Below, one piece after another: positions 25,879-33,202 of a DNA stretch of 45,932 nucleotides. Positions within the stretch are counted from its first letter, which is position 1; each line of letters begins with the position of its first letter. Position numbers and translations under genes: made by a program. A model generated the notes under the pieces. The model ran no database searches. It worked only from the letters and a program-made list of their open reading frames with translations, and was not told where the DNA came from. Source of the DNA: Rhodospirillaceae bacterium (GTDB lineage: Bacteria; Pseudomonadota; Alphaproteobacteria; Bin65); the NCBI GenBank assembly GCA_009840595.1, contig VXNK01000052.1, forward strand, positions 40,028 to 85,959. Reading direction: 5' to 3'.

Positions 25879-25951
25879 GGCGCGGCGGCGTCTGGCGCCG
25901 GCCCGGCCGCACCGGTAGGCTGGGGGCATCGCAGTAACCGGGAGCCCTGCC

Positions 25952-27697
25952 ATGCCCGACGGCCCGAACGCCTCTGCGCCGCCCGAATCCGGCAAGCGCA
26001 CGAACCGCAGGCTGCGCTCGCGCATCACCACCGACGGCCTCGACCGGGTCGCCCACCGCGCCTTCATGCGCGCGATGGGGCTGGACAGCGCGGCGATCGC
26101 CCGGCCGATGGTCGGCGTCGTGACCACCGAAGGCGAGATGACGCCCTGCAACATGGGCCTCGCCAACCAGGCCGATTACGCCCGGCGCGGCATCGTCGAG
26201 GCCGGCGGCACGCCGCGGGAGTTCCGCACCATTTCGGTCTCCGACGGCATTTCGATGCAGCACCAGGGCATGAAATTCTCGCTGCTGTCGCGCGAGATCA
26301 TCGCCGACAGCGTCGAGGCCGTGGTGCGCGGCCACGCCTACGACGCGCTGGTCTGCTTCGCCGGCTGCGACAAGACCCTGCCCGGCATGATGATGGCGAT
26401 GGCGCGGCTCAACGCGCCGTCGGTCTTCATCTACGGCGGCTCCATGCTGCCCGGCACGCGCGGCGGCGAGGACGTGACCGTGCTGACCGCCTACGAAGGC
26501 GTCGGCGGCGTGCTGGTCGGCACGGTGCCGGAGGAGGAGGTCAACGAGCTGGAGCTGGTCTGCGCGCCGACCGTCGGGGCCTGCCCCGGCCAGTTCACGG
26601 CGAACACGATGGGCATGGTCTCCGAGGCGCTCGGCCTGGCGCCGCTCGGCTCGTCGATGATCCCGGCGGTCTTCGCCGAGCGGCAGGGCATCGCCCGGCG
26701 CGCCGGCCACGCCGTCATGGCGGCGCTCGAGAAGGGCGGGCCGCTGCCGCGGGACCTGATCACCCGCACCGGCCTGGAGAATGCCGCCGCGGTGGTCGCG
26801 GCGACCGGCGGCTCGACCAACGCGGCGCTCCACCTGCCGGCCATCGCCAACGAGGCCGGCATCGGCTTCGACATCGACGATGTCGCCCGTGTGTTCGACC
26901 GCACGCCGCTGGTCGCCGACCTGCAGCCCGGCGGCCGCTTCCTCGCCAGGGACGTGCACGGCATCGGCGGCGCGCCGGTCGTCTTCCGCCTGCTGATGGA
27001 AAGCGGCCTGTTCGACGGCGCCGCCCTGACCTACACCGGCGAAACGATGGCCGACGCGCTCAAGGATGTCCCGGAGCCCGACGGCGAGATCATCCGCCGG
27101 AAAGGCGACGAGCGCTCGCCGGACGGCGGCGTGATCGTGCTCAAGGGCAATTTGTGCCCGGACGGCGCGCTCCTGAAGGTCGCCGGGCTGAATTCGACGT
27201 ATTTCAAGGGCCCGGCCCGGGTGTTCGACGAGGAGGAGAGCTGCAACGAAGCCGTCCAGGCGCAGGCCTACGCGGACGGCGAGGTCATCGTGATCCGCAA
27301 CGAGGGCCCGGTCGGCGGCCCCGGCATGCGCGAGATGCTCGGCACGACGGCGCTGATCTACGGCCAGGGCCGGGGCGAGAAGGTGGCGCTGCTGACCGAC
27401 GGGCGCTTCTCCGGCGCGACCCGCGGCATGTGCATCGGCTACGCCGCACCGGAAGCCGCGGTCGGCGGCCCGCTCGCCCTGATCCGCGACGGCGACGTCA
27501 TCGAGATCGACGCCGCGAAACGCTCGATCAACGTCCTGCTGTCAGACGACGAACTGGCCGCCCGCCGCGCCGCCTGGCGGGCCCCCGACCCGCGCCGGCT
27601 CGGCGGCGCGCTGGAGAAATACGCAAGGCTGGTCGGCCAGGCCAACAAGGGCGCCGTCACCCATTCCGGCGGCGTGGAATGGGCGTGGGAGGAATAG
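25952..27697 (+). CDS. ilvD: Dihydroxy-acid dehydratase (IlvD/Edd family)
   Basis: This 581-aa IlvD/Edd dehydratase has the three iron-sulfur cysteines in place: C66 (EMTPCNMG), C139 ([10 protein letters not shown]) and C211 ([15 protein letters not shown]). [25 protein letters not shown] and the C-terminal [16 protein letters not shown] are family hallmarks. DHAD converts 2,3-dihydroxy-3-methylbutanoate or -pentanoate to the 2-oxo acids of valine and isoleucine synthesis. Family members also dehydrate sugar acids. The TPCNMG and EGEMTP variations leave some room for that, and no other ilv gene is adjacent. ATG 25952 is the first start, and the N-terminal 25 residues look unstructured. Confidence 0.82.
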   Translation: MPDGPNASAPPESGKRTNRRLRSRITTDGLDRVAHRAFMRAMGLDSAAIARPMVGVVTTEGEMTPCNMGLANQADYARRGIVEAGGTPREFRTISVSDGISMQHQGMKFSLLSREIIADSVEAVVRGHAYDALVCFAGCDKTLPGMMMAMARLNAPSVFIYGGSMLPGTRGGEDVTVLTAYEGVGGVLVGTVPEEEVNELELVCAPTVGACPGQFTANTMGMVSEALGLAPLGSSMIPAVFAERQGIARRAGHAVMAALEKGGPLPRDLITRTGLENAAAVVAATGGSTNAALHLPAIANEAGIGFDIDDVARVFDRTPLVADLQPGGRFLARDVHGIGGAPVVFRLLMESGLFDGAALTYTGETMADALKDVPEPDGEIIRRKGDERSPDGGVIVLKGNLCPDGALLKVAGLNSTYFKGPARVFDEEESCNEAVQAQAYADGEVIVIRNEGPVGGPGMREMLGTTALIYGQGRGEKVALLTDGRFSGATRGMCIGYAAPEAAVGGPLALIRDGDVIEIDAAKRSINVLLSDDELAARRAAWRAPDPRRLGGALEKYARLVGQANKGAVTHSGGVEWAWEE

Positions 27698-27748
27698 GGG
27701 ACGAACCGCCGGTACCGGTAAACGGGCGCTGTTAAAACGGGCGTTGGA

Positions 27749-28717
27749 CTACCGCTCCAGCGCCGTCATCAGTTCGCGCCATTCGCGGGCGCTGAGGCCG
27801 CTGTCCTCCTGCGTCACCGCTTCGCCGGCAATCATGCGCCGGACCGCGGCGAGCGCCGGCGCCGACAGGCTGACCGCGCCCATGCTGTAGTCGCGGAAGG
27901 CCTGCGCCGTGATCGGCACCCACCGCTCGGTCAGCGCCAGCATGACATCCGCATAGGCGCGAATTTCGTATTGCGCATGGGCGTCGGCGCGCAGGCTGAG
28001 GAAATGCAGCAGATTGTGCAGGTCGGTCTTCCAGTACCACTGGGTATAGACGCTGAGCGGCAGGTTCATGCGCGCCAGTTCGCGCGCCAGCCCCTGGCGG
28101 CCCGGATCGGCCGGCGCGCCGTCCGGCCCTTCGTTCAGCATTTCCTCGTAATGGTCGTAACAGGCCGCCGCGTCGTCGCGCAGCAGTTGCAGGACGCGCG
28201 CGGCCTCCTCGCCCTCCAGCACGTCGCCCCGGCCCTGCCGGTTCGCGGCGGACTGGGCCGCCAGATGCTCCGGCGCCGGAATGTAGAATTCCCGGTCGAG
28301 CACGGAATAGCGCGCCGAATATTCGTTCACGTTGGCGGTGCGGTGGCGGATCCACTGGCGCGCGACGAAGACCGGCAGCTTCACATGCAGCTTGATCTCG
28401 CACATTTCGAACGGCGTCGTGTGCCGGTGGCGCAGCAGGTAGCGGATCAGGCCGGCGTCGTTGCGCACCGATTTCGTGCCCCGGCCGTAGGACACGCGCG
28501 CCGCCTGAACCACCGCGAAGTCGTCGCCCATGTAATCGACGACCCGGACGAAACCGTGATCTAGCACCGGGAAGGCGGTGTAAAGCACCTCCTCCAGCCC
28601 TGGAGCAACGACGCGCCGCGTCTCGACTGTGCGGGCGCGCGCCTCCTCGATCTCGGCGATCTGGTCAGCCGTAGCGTTGGCGTTGGGCGGCGGCAGGGTA
28701 TTGGGCTGATTCGGCAT
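27749..28717 (-). CDS. thyX: Flavin-dependent thymidylate synthase ThyX
   Basis: ThyX makes dTMP from dUMP using methylene-tetrahydrofolate and FAD/NADPH. The signature RHR-x7-S is intact ([11 protein letters not shown]), preceded by [27 protein letters not shown]. The C-terminal half ([38 protein letters not shown]) is also typical. I use ATG 28717 ([14 protein letters not shown]), giving 322 aa: an upstream in-frame extension to 28834 would be read opposite a transposase remnant and is not conserved. It is convergent with the ilvD-type gene. Upstream DNA is a low-GC, gene-poor patch, so its promoter sits at the edge of foreign sequence. Confidence 0.94.
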   Translation of the reverse strand: MPNQPNTLPPPNANATADQIAEIEEARARTVETRRVVAPGLEEVLYTAFPVLDHGFVRVVDYMGDDFAVVQAARVSYGRGTKSVRNDAGLIRYLLRHRHTTPFEMCEIKLHVKLPVFVARQWIRHRTANVNEYSARYSVLDREFYIPAPEHLAAQSAANRQGRGDVLEGEEAARVLQLLRDDAAACYDHYEEMLNEGPDGAPADPGRQGLARELARMNLPLSVYTQWYWKTDLHNLLHFLSLRADAHAQYEIRAYADVMLALTERWVPITAQAFRDYSMGAVSLSAPALAAVRRMIAGEAVTQEDSGLSAREWRELMTALER

Positions 28718-28749
28718 GTCCGGCGGTTTCGATGTCCCTTCTAACTTCC

Positions 28750-28925
28750 GAAACACCAAATGTAATGGCATCGAGTCGTTCTGGTCCATGCTGAAACGGG
28801 TGCACAAAGGGGCTTTCCACCGTCTCAGCGTCAACCACCTAGCCGGCTATGTCACTGAAATTGCGGGCAGCCGTACAATTCGTGGTCGCGACACGACGAA
28901 TCAGGTGGCAGCCGTCACGTCGGGG
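28750..28925 (+). pseudogene. IS1595-like (ISXO2) transposase remnant
   Basis: Read on the plus strand, these bases give [18 protein letters not shown] and then [19 protein letters not shown]. This is the C-terminal block of IS1595-family (ISXO2-like) DDE transposases, including the E of NGIESFW that is part of their catalytic set. The rest of the transposase, about 200 upstream residues, is absent because thyX begins at 28717, and no start codon or terminal inverted repeats are apparent. The similarity fades after residues TTNQ. It is a dead fragment left by an old insertion, fused at its 5' edge to the thyX leader. Confidence 0.8.
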
Positions 28926-28978
28926 CACGATCGGGAAACGACTGGTGTACCGGGGGTTGATGGCCGACTAAAGGGCTA

Positions 28979-29668
28979 TTACTGGATCGACTGCCAGAGC
29001 GCAGCGATATTCTGGCATTCCGCCTCTATATCTTTCATGCGCTGCGCTGTTGCTTTGACGCCAGGATGCACGATCCCGTTACCTACATCGACTACTTGAC
29101 AATATGGAGCATGGACAATCTCATCATTGCTGACAAAAAAGCGCCTACAATACTCTTGAACAGCAGCGGAAACATAGCCAGCAGCATCTTTGTCAAATTT
29201 TGCTGACGCGGACAGCTGCAATTTAATCGCGCCGATTAGTTTCTGTCCTTTTGGCGCAAAACCGCGGAGAATTATCTCCGGTCGAACACTAATTTGAACG
29301 CCACAAATATTCATAGGTTCCGCTGAAATTTCGCCCATTTCTGCATCGGCACCCTTTAGGTCGATATCATCTAGCATTTCCTCGAAGCGCTCCAGCCGCT
29401 CAATGTTCGAGTTAATGCGACGTATTGTGCCGATCTTCTCAGGCGTCTTCTGGTCTAGGGAATTCAGCGCATTCTCAATCGGCCGCGGGTCAATTCCACC
29501 CCCTGCCAAGTACATCTGAATAGCTTCTGTCGCCTCACGGTGAAACATCCCGACTTTGAAGTCTGGGTTAGGAAATTTGCGTTGTCGGAGCAATGCGCGT
29601 TGGCGTGCGCCTTTGCTAACGATGTACTCGCCAAGCTTATTGACTGAAATTATTGGGTCGTTTACCAT
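28979..29668 (-). CDS. Hypothetical protein in AT-richer patch
   Basis: This 229-aa protein is of unknown function. Base composition is clearly lower in GC than the neighbours, and codon use is mixed. An N-terminal helical part (SVNKLGEYIVSKGARQRALLRQRKFPN) is followed by a mixed segment with ICGVQISVRPEIILRG and then KLIGAIKLQLS. The acidic residue plus IKL pattern faintly recalls PD-(D/E)XK nucleases or related accessory proteins, but I do not claim that. The C-terminal end (VKATAQRMKDIEAECQNIAALWQ) is helical. I chose ATG 29668. It is divergent from the 80-aa gene at 29698 with only 29 bases between starts. It was probably acquired horizontally. Confidence 0.6.
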   Translation of the reverse strand: MVNDPIISVNKLGEYIVSKGARQRALLRQRKFPNPDFKVGMFHREATEAIQMYLAGGGIDPRPIENALNSLDQKTPEKIGTIRRINSNIERLERFEEMLDDIDLKGADAEMGEISAEPMNICGVQISVRPEIILRGFAPKGQKLIGAIKLQLSASAKFDKDAAGYVSAAVQEYCRRFFVSNDEIVHAPYCQVVDVGNGIVHPGVKATAQRMKDIEAECQNIAALWQSIQ

Positions 29669-29697
29669 AGAGGATTCCGTCTTTGAGGGAGGTCGAG

Positions 29698-29940
29698 ATG
29701 TTCCAAGTAGTAGCCCGCAACACCAACCGAACAAGCTATGTCTTGGGCGAAATCACCGCTAAAGAAGCAGAGATCGCAGCCTATGACGATTCTGCCTTCA
29801 CCTGTCAAGGTTTGTATCTTGTCGAAGTTGATAATGAGGCACCGCGGAAGCCTGCCCGAGTACTCGCAAAATTTGCATCCGAGGAGGCGGCCGCTAGTCT
29901 AGCAGCTTTTTTCCGTTCAAATGGTTTTCTTGAGCGTTAG
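29698..29940 (+). CDS. Small hypothetical protein (80 aa)
   Basis: This 80-aa protein has no recognised family. It has a short strand-rich start (MFQVVARNTNRTSYVLGEI), a central acidic stretch (AYDDSAFTCQGLYLVEVDN) and a C-terminal helix (EEAAASLAAFFRSNG). A good ribosome site (GAGGGAGG, 29685-29692) precedes ATG 29698, which is the main reason to accept it as real. Composition is AT-richer than the window average, like its divergent neighbour at 28979-29668. The two may form one imported module. Confidence 0.55.
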   Translation: MFQVVARNTNRTSYVLGEITAKEAEIAAYDDSAFTCQGLYLVEVDNEAPRKPARVLAKFASEEAAASLAAFFRSNGFLER

Positions 29941-30133
29941 GCGCTCTACGTTTTCACAATCGAGCGTGTGCGCAAAGCTTGCCAAATTGAGAAAAGGGAA
30001 ATGCACGCGCCATATGACCGCCTGGCAGTCCGGATTAAGCCGAACAACTACCATCCAGTAAGGTGAAGCTAGAGGAACCAGTGATTATCAAGGCAACACC
30101 GGATGAGCTGGCCCGCGCAGCGCTTTGGCCGGT
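29941..30133. other. Gene-poor AT-richer segment
   Basis: No convincing gene is seen. Two very short open stretches exist, ATG 30001-30066 (21 codons) and GTG 30080 to about 30136 (18 codons, with AGAGGA before it). Both are too short to support. The segment shares the lower GC of the 28.7-30.6 kb patch. Confidence 0.4.
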
Positions 30134-30376
30134 TTAAAGCGACTGGTCTGGACGGCGCCTAGTTGCTTTTGATCGCCGGACGGTTCTTTCCAGTGCCTCA
30201 ATTCGCCGCCCAAGCAGTCTATGCCCGCGCCGAGCCGCAGCTACAGCTTCCGCGATTCGATCAAGGTCGAATGGAGCAGTGTTGGGCCTTTCGGGCACTG
30301 CTGCCACTCGTTCGGCCCGTTCAAGTTCGTCACGTTCAAACTCAGCGTCGAAGATTGCAGCGAACGACGTTGTCAT
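30134..30376 (-). CDS. Small hypothetical protein (80 aa)
   Basis: This is a predicted 80-aa, charge-rich helical protein. It starts MTTSFAAIFDAEFERDELER, and the middle PFDLDRIAEAVAAARRGHRL leads to a basic tail (ERTVRRSKATRRRPDQSL). The start ATG 30376 has GGAGAG eight bases upstream on this strand, which is a good ribosome site. No family is recognised. The acidic N-terminus and basic C-terminus could suit a small nucleic-acid-associated or accessory protein, but that is only a description. It lies between the low-GC patch and ssrA. Confidence 0.45.
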   Translation of the reverse strand: MTTSFAAIFDAEFERDELERAERVAAVPERPNTAPFDLDRIAEAVAAARRGHRLLGRRIEALERTVRRSKATRRRPDQSL

Positions 30377-30630
30377 TTCGCTCTCCAATTCTCGCCATGA
30401 AAAGCGCGCTTGGTAGGCGTCGCGGAATCGTAATGATTCCCACGTTACTCTACCCTGCCCACGCGCATTCGATGGCCTCGTGGGTCAATTAACCTCGGAA
30501 GCGTCAACTGGACCCCCCATCCGGCTTTTGCTCATTGAGGCCTTACTCTCACCCATAACCGATTTTCCGGCAACTGTCGATTCATTGCTGCACACCCAAT
30601 TGTACTTTGTGGCCATCGAACGTGGTCCCC
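30377..30630. other. Non-coding stretch upstream of ssrA
   Basis: No gene is supported. It contains a short inverted repeat (GGAATC and GATTCC, five-base spacer, about 30421-30437) and otherwise irregular sequence of mixed composition. It links the low-GC patch to the tmRNA promoter. Confidence 0.4.
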
Positions 30631-30659
30631 TTCCAATTCGCCCGCACGGGCCCTATATT
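30631..30659 (+). promoter_or_regulatory. Putative ssrA promoter
   Basis: TATATT at 30654-30659 is a good -10 hexamer, and TTCCAA at 30631-30636 is a weak -35 at 17-base spacing. Transcription would begin near 30666, which is where the acceptor-piece hairpin starts. The position agrees with the expected length of a two-piece tmRNA acceptor segment. Confidence 0.5.
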
Positions 30660-30665
30660 CTCCTT

Positions 30666-30747
30666 GTCGCCTTCGGGCGACTATGGCGATAAACGGCGTG
30701 CGCAATAGCTGTTGCGGACCCGGGGGCAGTACCCGGCGCCTCCACCA
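30666..30747 (+). ncRNA. ssrA: Two-piece tmRNA, acceptor piece
   Basis: This is the tRNA-like 3' half of a circularly permuted tmRNA. It ends in an encoded CCA (30745-30747) after discriminator A30744. CGCCTCC (30737-30743) is the 3' acceptor strand and pairs fully with GGGGGCG at 30807-30813 in the coding piece, including a G3-U pair at G30809/T30741, the alanyl-tRNA synthetase identity element. A T-arm-like hairpin (CCGGG, seven-base loop, CCCGG) occupies 30720-30736. Upstream, a six-bp stem with a TTCG loop (30666-30681) would be the 5' structure. The 5' end is estimated from the promoter. In this gene arrangement the acceptor piece is transcribed first and the precursor is cut to release both pieces. 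Confidence 0.88.
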
Positions 30748-30806
30748 GTTTCGCCGGGCCCAGGCGGATTTGCGTCCCGCGCGCCGCCGACGGCCCGGCC
30801 CTTCAT
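30748..30806 (+). other. tmRNA intervening segment, removed in processing
   Basis: These 59 bases separate the CCA end of the acceptor piece from the first G of the coding piece. In permuted ssrA genes such a loop joins the two halves of the precursor and is cut out by tRNA-type processing. It is GC-rich with no other visible function. Confidence 0.75.
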
Positions 30807-30980
30807 GGGGGCGAAACAGGATCGACGTGCAGTAAAAGGTTCGCTTTTCGCCCGGCATTGTACCACCGTTATCGGGCTACCTTCACAAATGCTAACGACA
30901 ACGATCGTTTGGCACTCGCTGCCTAGCTTCTAGGAAAGCGCGGCCCGGGGGGCGCCGGGCAACAGAAGCCCCCCACTCCG
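30807..30980 (+). ncRNA. ssrA: Two-piece tmRNA, coding piece
   Basis: This is the mRNA-like piece of the permuted tmRNA, which rescues stalled ribosomes and tags their products for proteolysis. It begins GGGGGCG (acceptor 5' strand), followed by the D-arm-like AAACAGGATCGACG. The tag frame is at 30891-30926. Immediately after, CCTAG-CTT-CTAGG (30922-30934) forms a hairpin containing the tag stop. A probable H-type pseudoknot then follows: GCCCGG (30943-30948) with CCGGGC (30955-30960), interlocked with GGGGC (30949-30953) and GCCCC (30968-30972). The 3' end is not determined; 30980 is a minimum estimate. Confidence 0.88.
30891..30926 (+). other. ssrA: ssrA proteolysis-tag reading frame
   Basis: The frame GCT ... 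TAG encodes ANDNDRLALAA and a stop. The AND start and the hydrophobic LALAA end are the conserved features of ssrA tags: ClpX recognises the terminal LAA and SspB binds the N-terminal part. At 11 encoded residues plus the charged alanine it is within the usual range. Confidence 0.9.
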
Positions 30981-31015
30981 CCCGAACACTCTGCCCGAAC
31001 GGCGCCATTCCGCGC

Positions 31016-31059
31016 TTGCGGCATCCACCCTGCGCTCCATAATGGGCGCTCCATAATGG
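31016..31059 (+). promoter_or_regulatory. sspB promoter with tandem duplicated -10 element
   Basis: A 14-base unit, GCGCTCCATAATGG, occurs twice head to tail (31032-31045 and 31046-31059). Each copy holds CATAAT, a near-consensus -10 box. TTGCGG at 31016-31021 lies 16 bases before the first CATAAT, so at least the first copy can serve as a promoter. It lies 43-70 bases upstream of the sspB start. Confidence 0.55.
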
Positions 31060-31101
31060 GACGGGTCCCGGCAGGGACAGCGAAACGGGACGGCCGGGGC
31101 G

Positions 31102-31638
31102 ATGGAGCCGGAACTCCTGCATTACGAGAAGATCGTCGAGGACGCGCTGCGCGGAGTCGTGCGCACGGCGCTGGAGCAGGTCGCGACCTTCGGCCTGCCG
31201 GAAGGCCACGGGCTCTACATCACCTTCCTGACCGCAGGCCCGGGCGTCGTCATTCCGGCGCGGCTGGCCCGCACCTACCCCGAAGAAATGACCATCGTCC
31301 TGGAGCACCAGTTCTGGAACCTCGAGGTCGGCGAGGCGCAGTTTTCCGTCGAGCTCAGCTTCAACCGGCGCCAGGAACGGCTGGAAGTGCCGTTCGACTG
31401 CATCACGTCTTTCGCCGATCCCTCCGTCCCGTTCGGCCTGAAATTCGAGCTGACCGCCGCCGCCGAAACGGCGGAGGAGGACGAGGCCGGCGCCGGGCCG
31501 GGCGACGCCCCGCCGGCTGCGAGCAACGAAGACGCCGGGGGCGGCCCCGAAGCGGACGGGGCAGCGAACGGGCCGGCGGACGAAGCAGCGCAGACCGGCG
31601 AGGTCGTCAACCTGGATTCCTTCCGCAAGAAGCGGTGA
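31102..31638 (+). CDS. sspB: ClpXP adaptor SspB (alphaproteobacterial type)
   Basis: SspB tethers ssrA-tagged proteins to the ClpXP protease. This 178-aa protein has the folded domain in residues 1-118 (LLHYEKIVEDALRGVVRTAL, LYITFLTAGPGVVIPARL, YPEEMTIVLEHQFWNLEV, FDCITSFADPSVPFGLKFE). A long flexible Ala/Glu/Gly-rich linker follows. The C-terminal EVVNLDSFRKKR is the ClpX-binding tail. This is the alpha-type arrangement. ATG 31102 follows GGCCGGGGCG, a weak ribosome site. It lies about 120 bases after the tmRNA coding piece on the same strand, so the tag RNA and the adaptor for that tag are neighbours. Confidence 0.94.
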   Translation: MEPELLHYEKIVEDALRGVVRTALEQVATFGLPEGHGLYITFLTAGPGVVIPARLARTYPEEMTIVLEHQFWNLEVGEAQFSVELSFNRRQERLEVPFDCITSFADPSVPFGLKFELTAAAETAEEDEAGAGPGDAPPAASNEDAGGGPEADGAANGPADEAAQTGEVVNLDSFRKKR

Positions 31639-31950
31639 GCGCTGCGATGTTGACCGACAATCCGGCATGCCGGGCAGTAACGACCTCCTTCCGGCAATTC
31701 GAGAACGCCGCTTGCGCCGCGCCGACAAAGCTAAGATCCCCTCAAATTCCGCAGCCGGAGGGGCGGACGCCCTTGCGGTCGACGCTGCAACCTACGATCC
31801 AACAATATCGGAAGCGCTGCCGATTGGGCTTCGAATTTCGTTCGTTCGATATCGCTCTGCGCAACATCTTCGGGTCATTTTCCCGGCATGCCGGAATCGA
31901 GAGACGGCTGTCGCTCGGCGTCCTCCTTTAACGGCCGGATACAGGACGGG
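31639..31950. other. Intergenic region with two identical palindromes
   Basis: About 310 bases lie between sspB and the amidohydrolase gene with no convincing gene. The perfect 12-bp palindrome CCGGCATGCCGG occurs twice, at 31662-31673 and 31883-31894. The second lies 57 bases before ATG 31951. The pair could be operators for the downstream M20/ABC operon. The sequence is less GC-biased than coding DNA around it. Confidence 0.4.
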
Positions 31951-33198
31951 ATGCAACAGGATAAAGAACGCCTTTTGCAATGGATAAAGCGTGACCGGGA
32001 GAAATTGCTGAATCTCGCTGGCGATCTCATCCGGGCGCAAAGCCCGAATCCTCCGGGCGAAACCCGGGCGGTGGCAGAACGCATTGCCGCCGGTCTCGAT
32101 GCGGAGGGGCTGGCCTTTACCGTATGCACGCCCGATCAGAAGCGTCCGAATATCGTCGCGTCGTTTTCTGGCGGCGCGAACGGCCGGACCCTTGTCCTCA
32201 ACGGTCACATGGACGTGCTTCCCGTCGCAGAATCCGAAGCATGGACGCACGATCCCTGGAGTGGCGTCGTTCATGGCGGAAAGATTTGGGGGCGCGGCGC
32301 AACGAATATGAAATGCGGTCTCGCGATCGCCCTGTCGGTCTATATCTATCTGCACAGGATGCGGGGGAGCATCGCCGGATCGCTGACCTTCAGCGCCGTT
32401 TCCGACGAAATCGTGCTGGGCGGCGGCGGTACCGCGTATCTTATGGATCGCGCGCCGGAGATACTGGGCGACGCCTGTCTGATCGCGGAGCCCAGCGGCC
32501 TGCCGACGATCCGCTTCGGTGAGAAGGGTCCAATCCGACTCCGGTTTCGCGTCCGGTCGAATGGCGGGCACGGCGCGTTCGCCCATCTCGGCGAAGGGGC
32601 GATAAGGTCGGCCGGCCGCTTGATGCAGGACTTGGAAAGCCTGCGCGAAATGGCGTGCCCGACGCCGAAGGACGTCGACGCCGCGCTGTGCGACGCTTCC
32701 GTTGCAACCGACGAAACGCAGGGACCGGGCGCTTCGGGCATCGTACGACAAGTCACGGTGACGATCGCCCAGATCGAGGGCGGAATCGCCAAGAACATGA
32801 TCCCGGCGGAGTGCCGGTTCGTCGCCGACATACGAGTGCCGCTGGGGCTGAAACAGCGCGATGTTATGAATCGGATCGAGGAAATCGTTGCGCGCTACCC
32901 CGACACCGGTTTCGAGGTGCTCGACAGCAACCCACCGGCCTGGAGCGACCCTTACGGCGAATTGCCCGCCATAATCCGCGCCAATGTGAAGTATCTGACA
33001 GGCTTCGATCCCGTGCCGGCGGTCAGCCTAGGATGTACGGATGCGCGCCTGTGGCGATATCGTGGCATTCCTTGCTACACTTACGGACCGCCGCCCACCG
33101 GCATGGGCGGCGTCGACGAGCATGTCGACGTCGAAAACTTCATGCATGCGATGCGGACACACGCCCTCACGGCCTATGACTATCTTGCCGGAGGCTGA
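31951..33198 (+). CDS. M20-family amidohydrolase/peptidase
   Basis: This 415-aa protein is related to ArgE/DapE and carboxypeptidase G2, zinc enzymes that cleave N-acyl or peptide bonds. H86-x-D88 (NGHMDVLP) and E180 (IAEPSG) are in place, and the final histidine is in DEHVDVENF. Two expected ligands differ: the bridging aspartate of GRGAxDMK is N119 (GRGATNMKCG), and the DEE motif reads DEI (D152, E153, I154), keeping the catalytic Glu but losing the ligand Glu. ATG 31951 gives the normal N-terminus; ATG 31888 would add 21 residues. It is four bases upstream of the ABC ATPase gene, so it probably processes the imported compound or its acylated form. Confidence 0.85.
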   Translation: MQQDKERLLQWIKRDREKLLNLAGDLIRAQSPNPPGETRAVAERIAAGLDAEGLAFTVCTPDQKRPNIVASFSGGANGRTLVLNGHMDVLPVAESEAWTHDPWSGVVHGGKIWGRGATNMKCGLAIALSVYIYLHRMRGSIAGSLTFSAVSDEIVLGGGGTAYLMDRAPEILGDACLIAEPSGLPTIRFGEKGPIRLRFRVRSNGGHGAFAHLGEGAIRSAGRLMQDLESLREMACPTPKDVDAALCDASVATDETQGPGASGIVRQVTVTIAQIEGGIAKNMIPAECRFVADIRVPLGLKQRDVMNRIEEIVARYPDTGFEVLDSNPPAWSDPYGELPAIIRANVKYLTGFDPVPAVSLGCTDARLWRYRGIPCYTYGPPPTGMGGVDEHVDVENFMHAMRTHALTAYDYLAGG

Positions 33199-33202
33199 CG
33201 CC

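Noticed and set aside
27705..27745. CCGGTACCGG palindrome and repeated AACGGGCG between ilvD and thyX
   Set aside because: The palindrome cannot form a proper hairpin loop, and no T-run follows; I do not call a terminator.
28718..28834. 39-residue N-terminal extension of ThyX
   Set aside because: The extension is read opposite a recognisable transposase fragment and has no ThyX similarity.
30163..30692. Plus-strand open frames of about 70-110 codons before ssrA
   Set aside because: No ribosome site, no family resemblance, and one is opposite a better-supported minus-strand small gene; the last overlaps the tmRNA promoter and acceptor piece.
30712..30933. Open frames over the tmRNA region
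   Set aside because: They run through the acceptor stem, insert and tag in frames other than the tag frame and are explained by the RNA gene.
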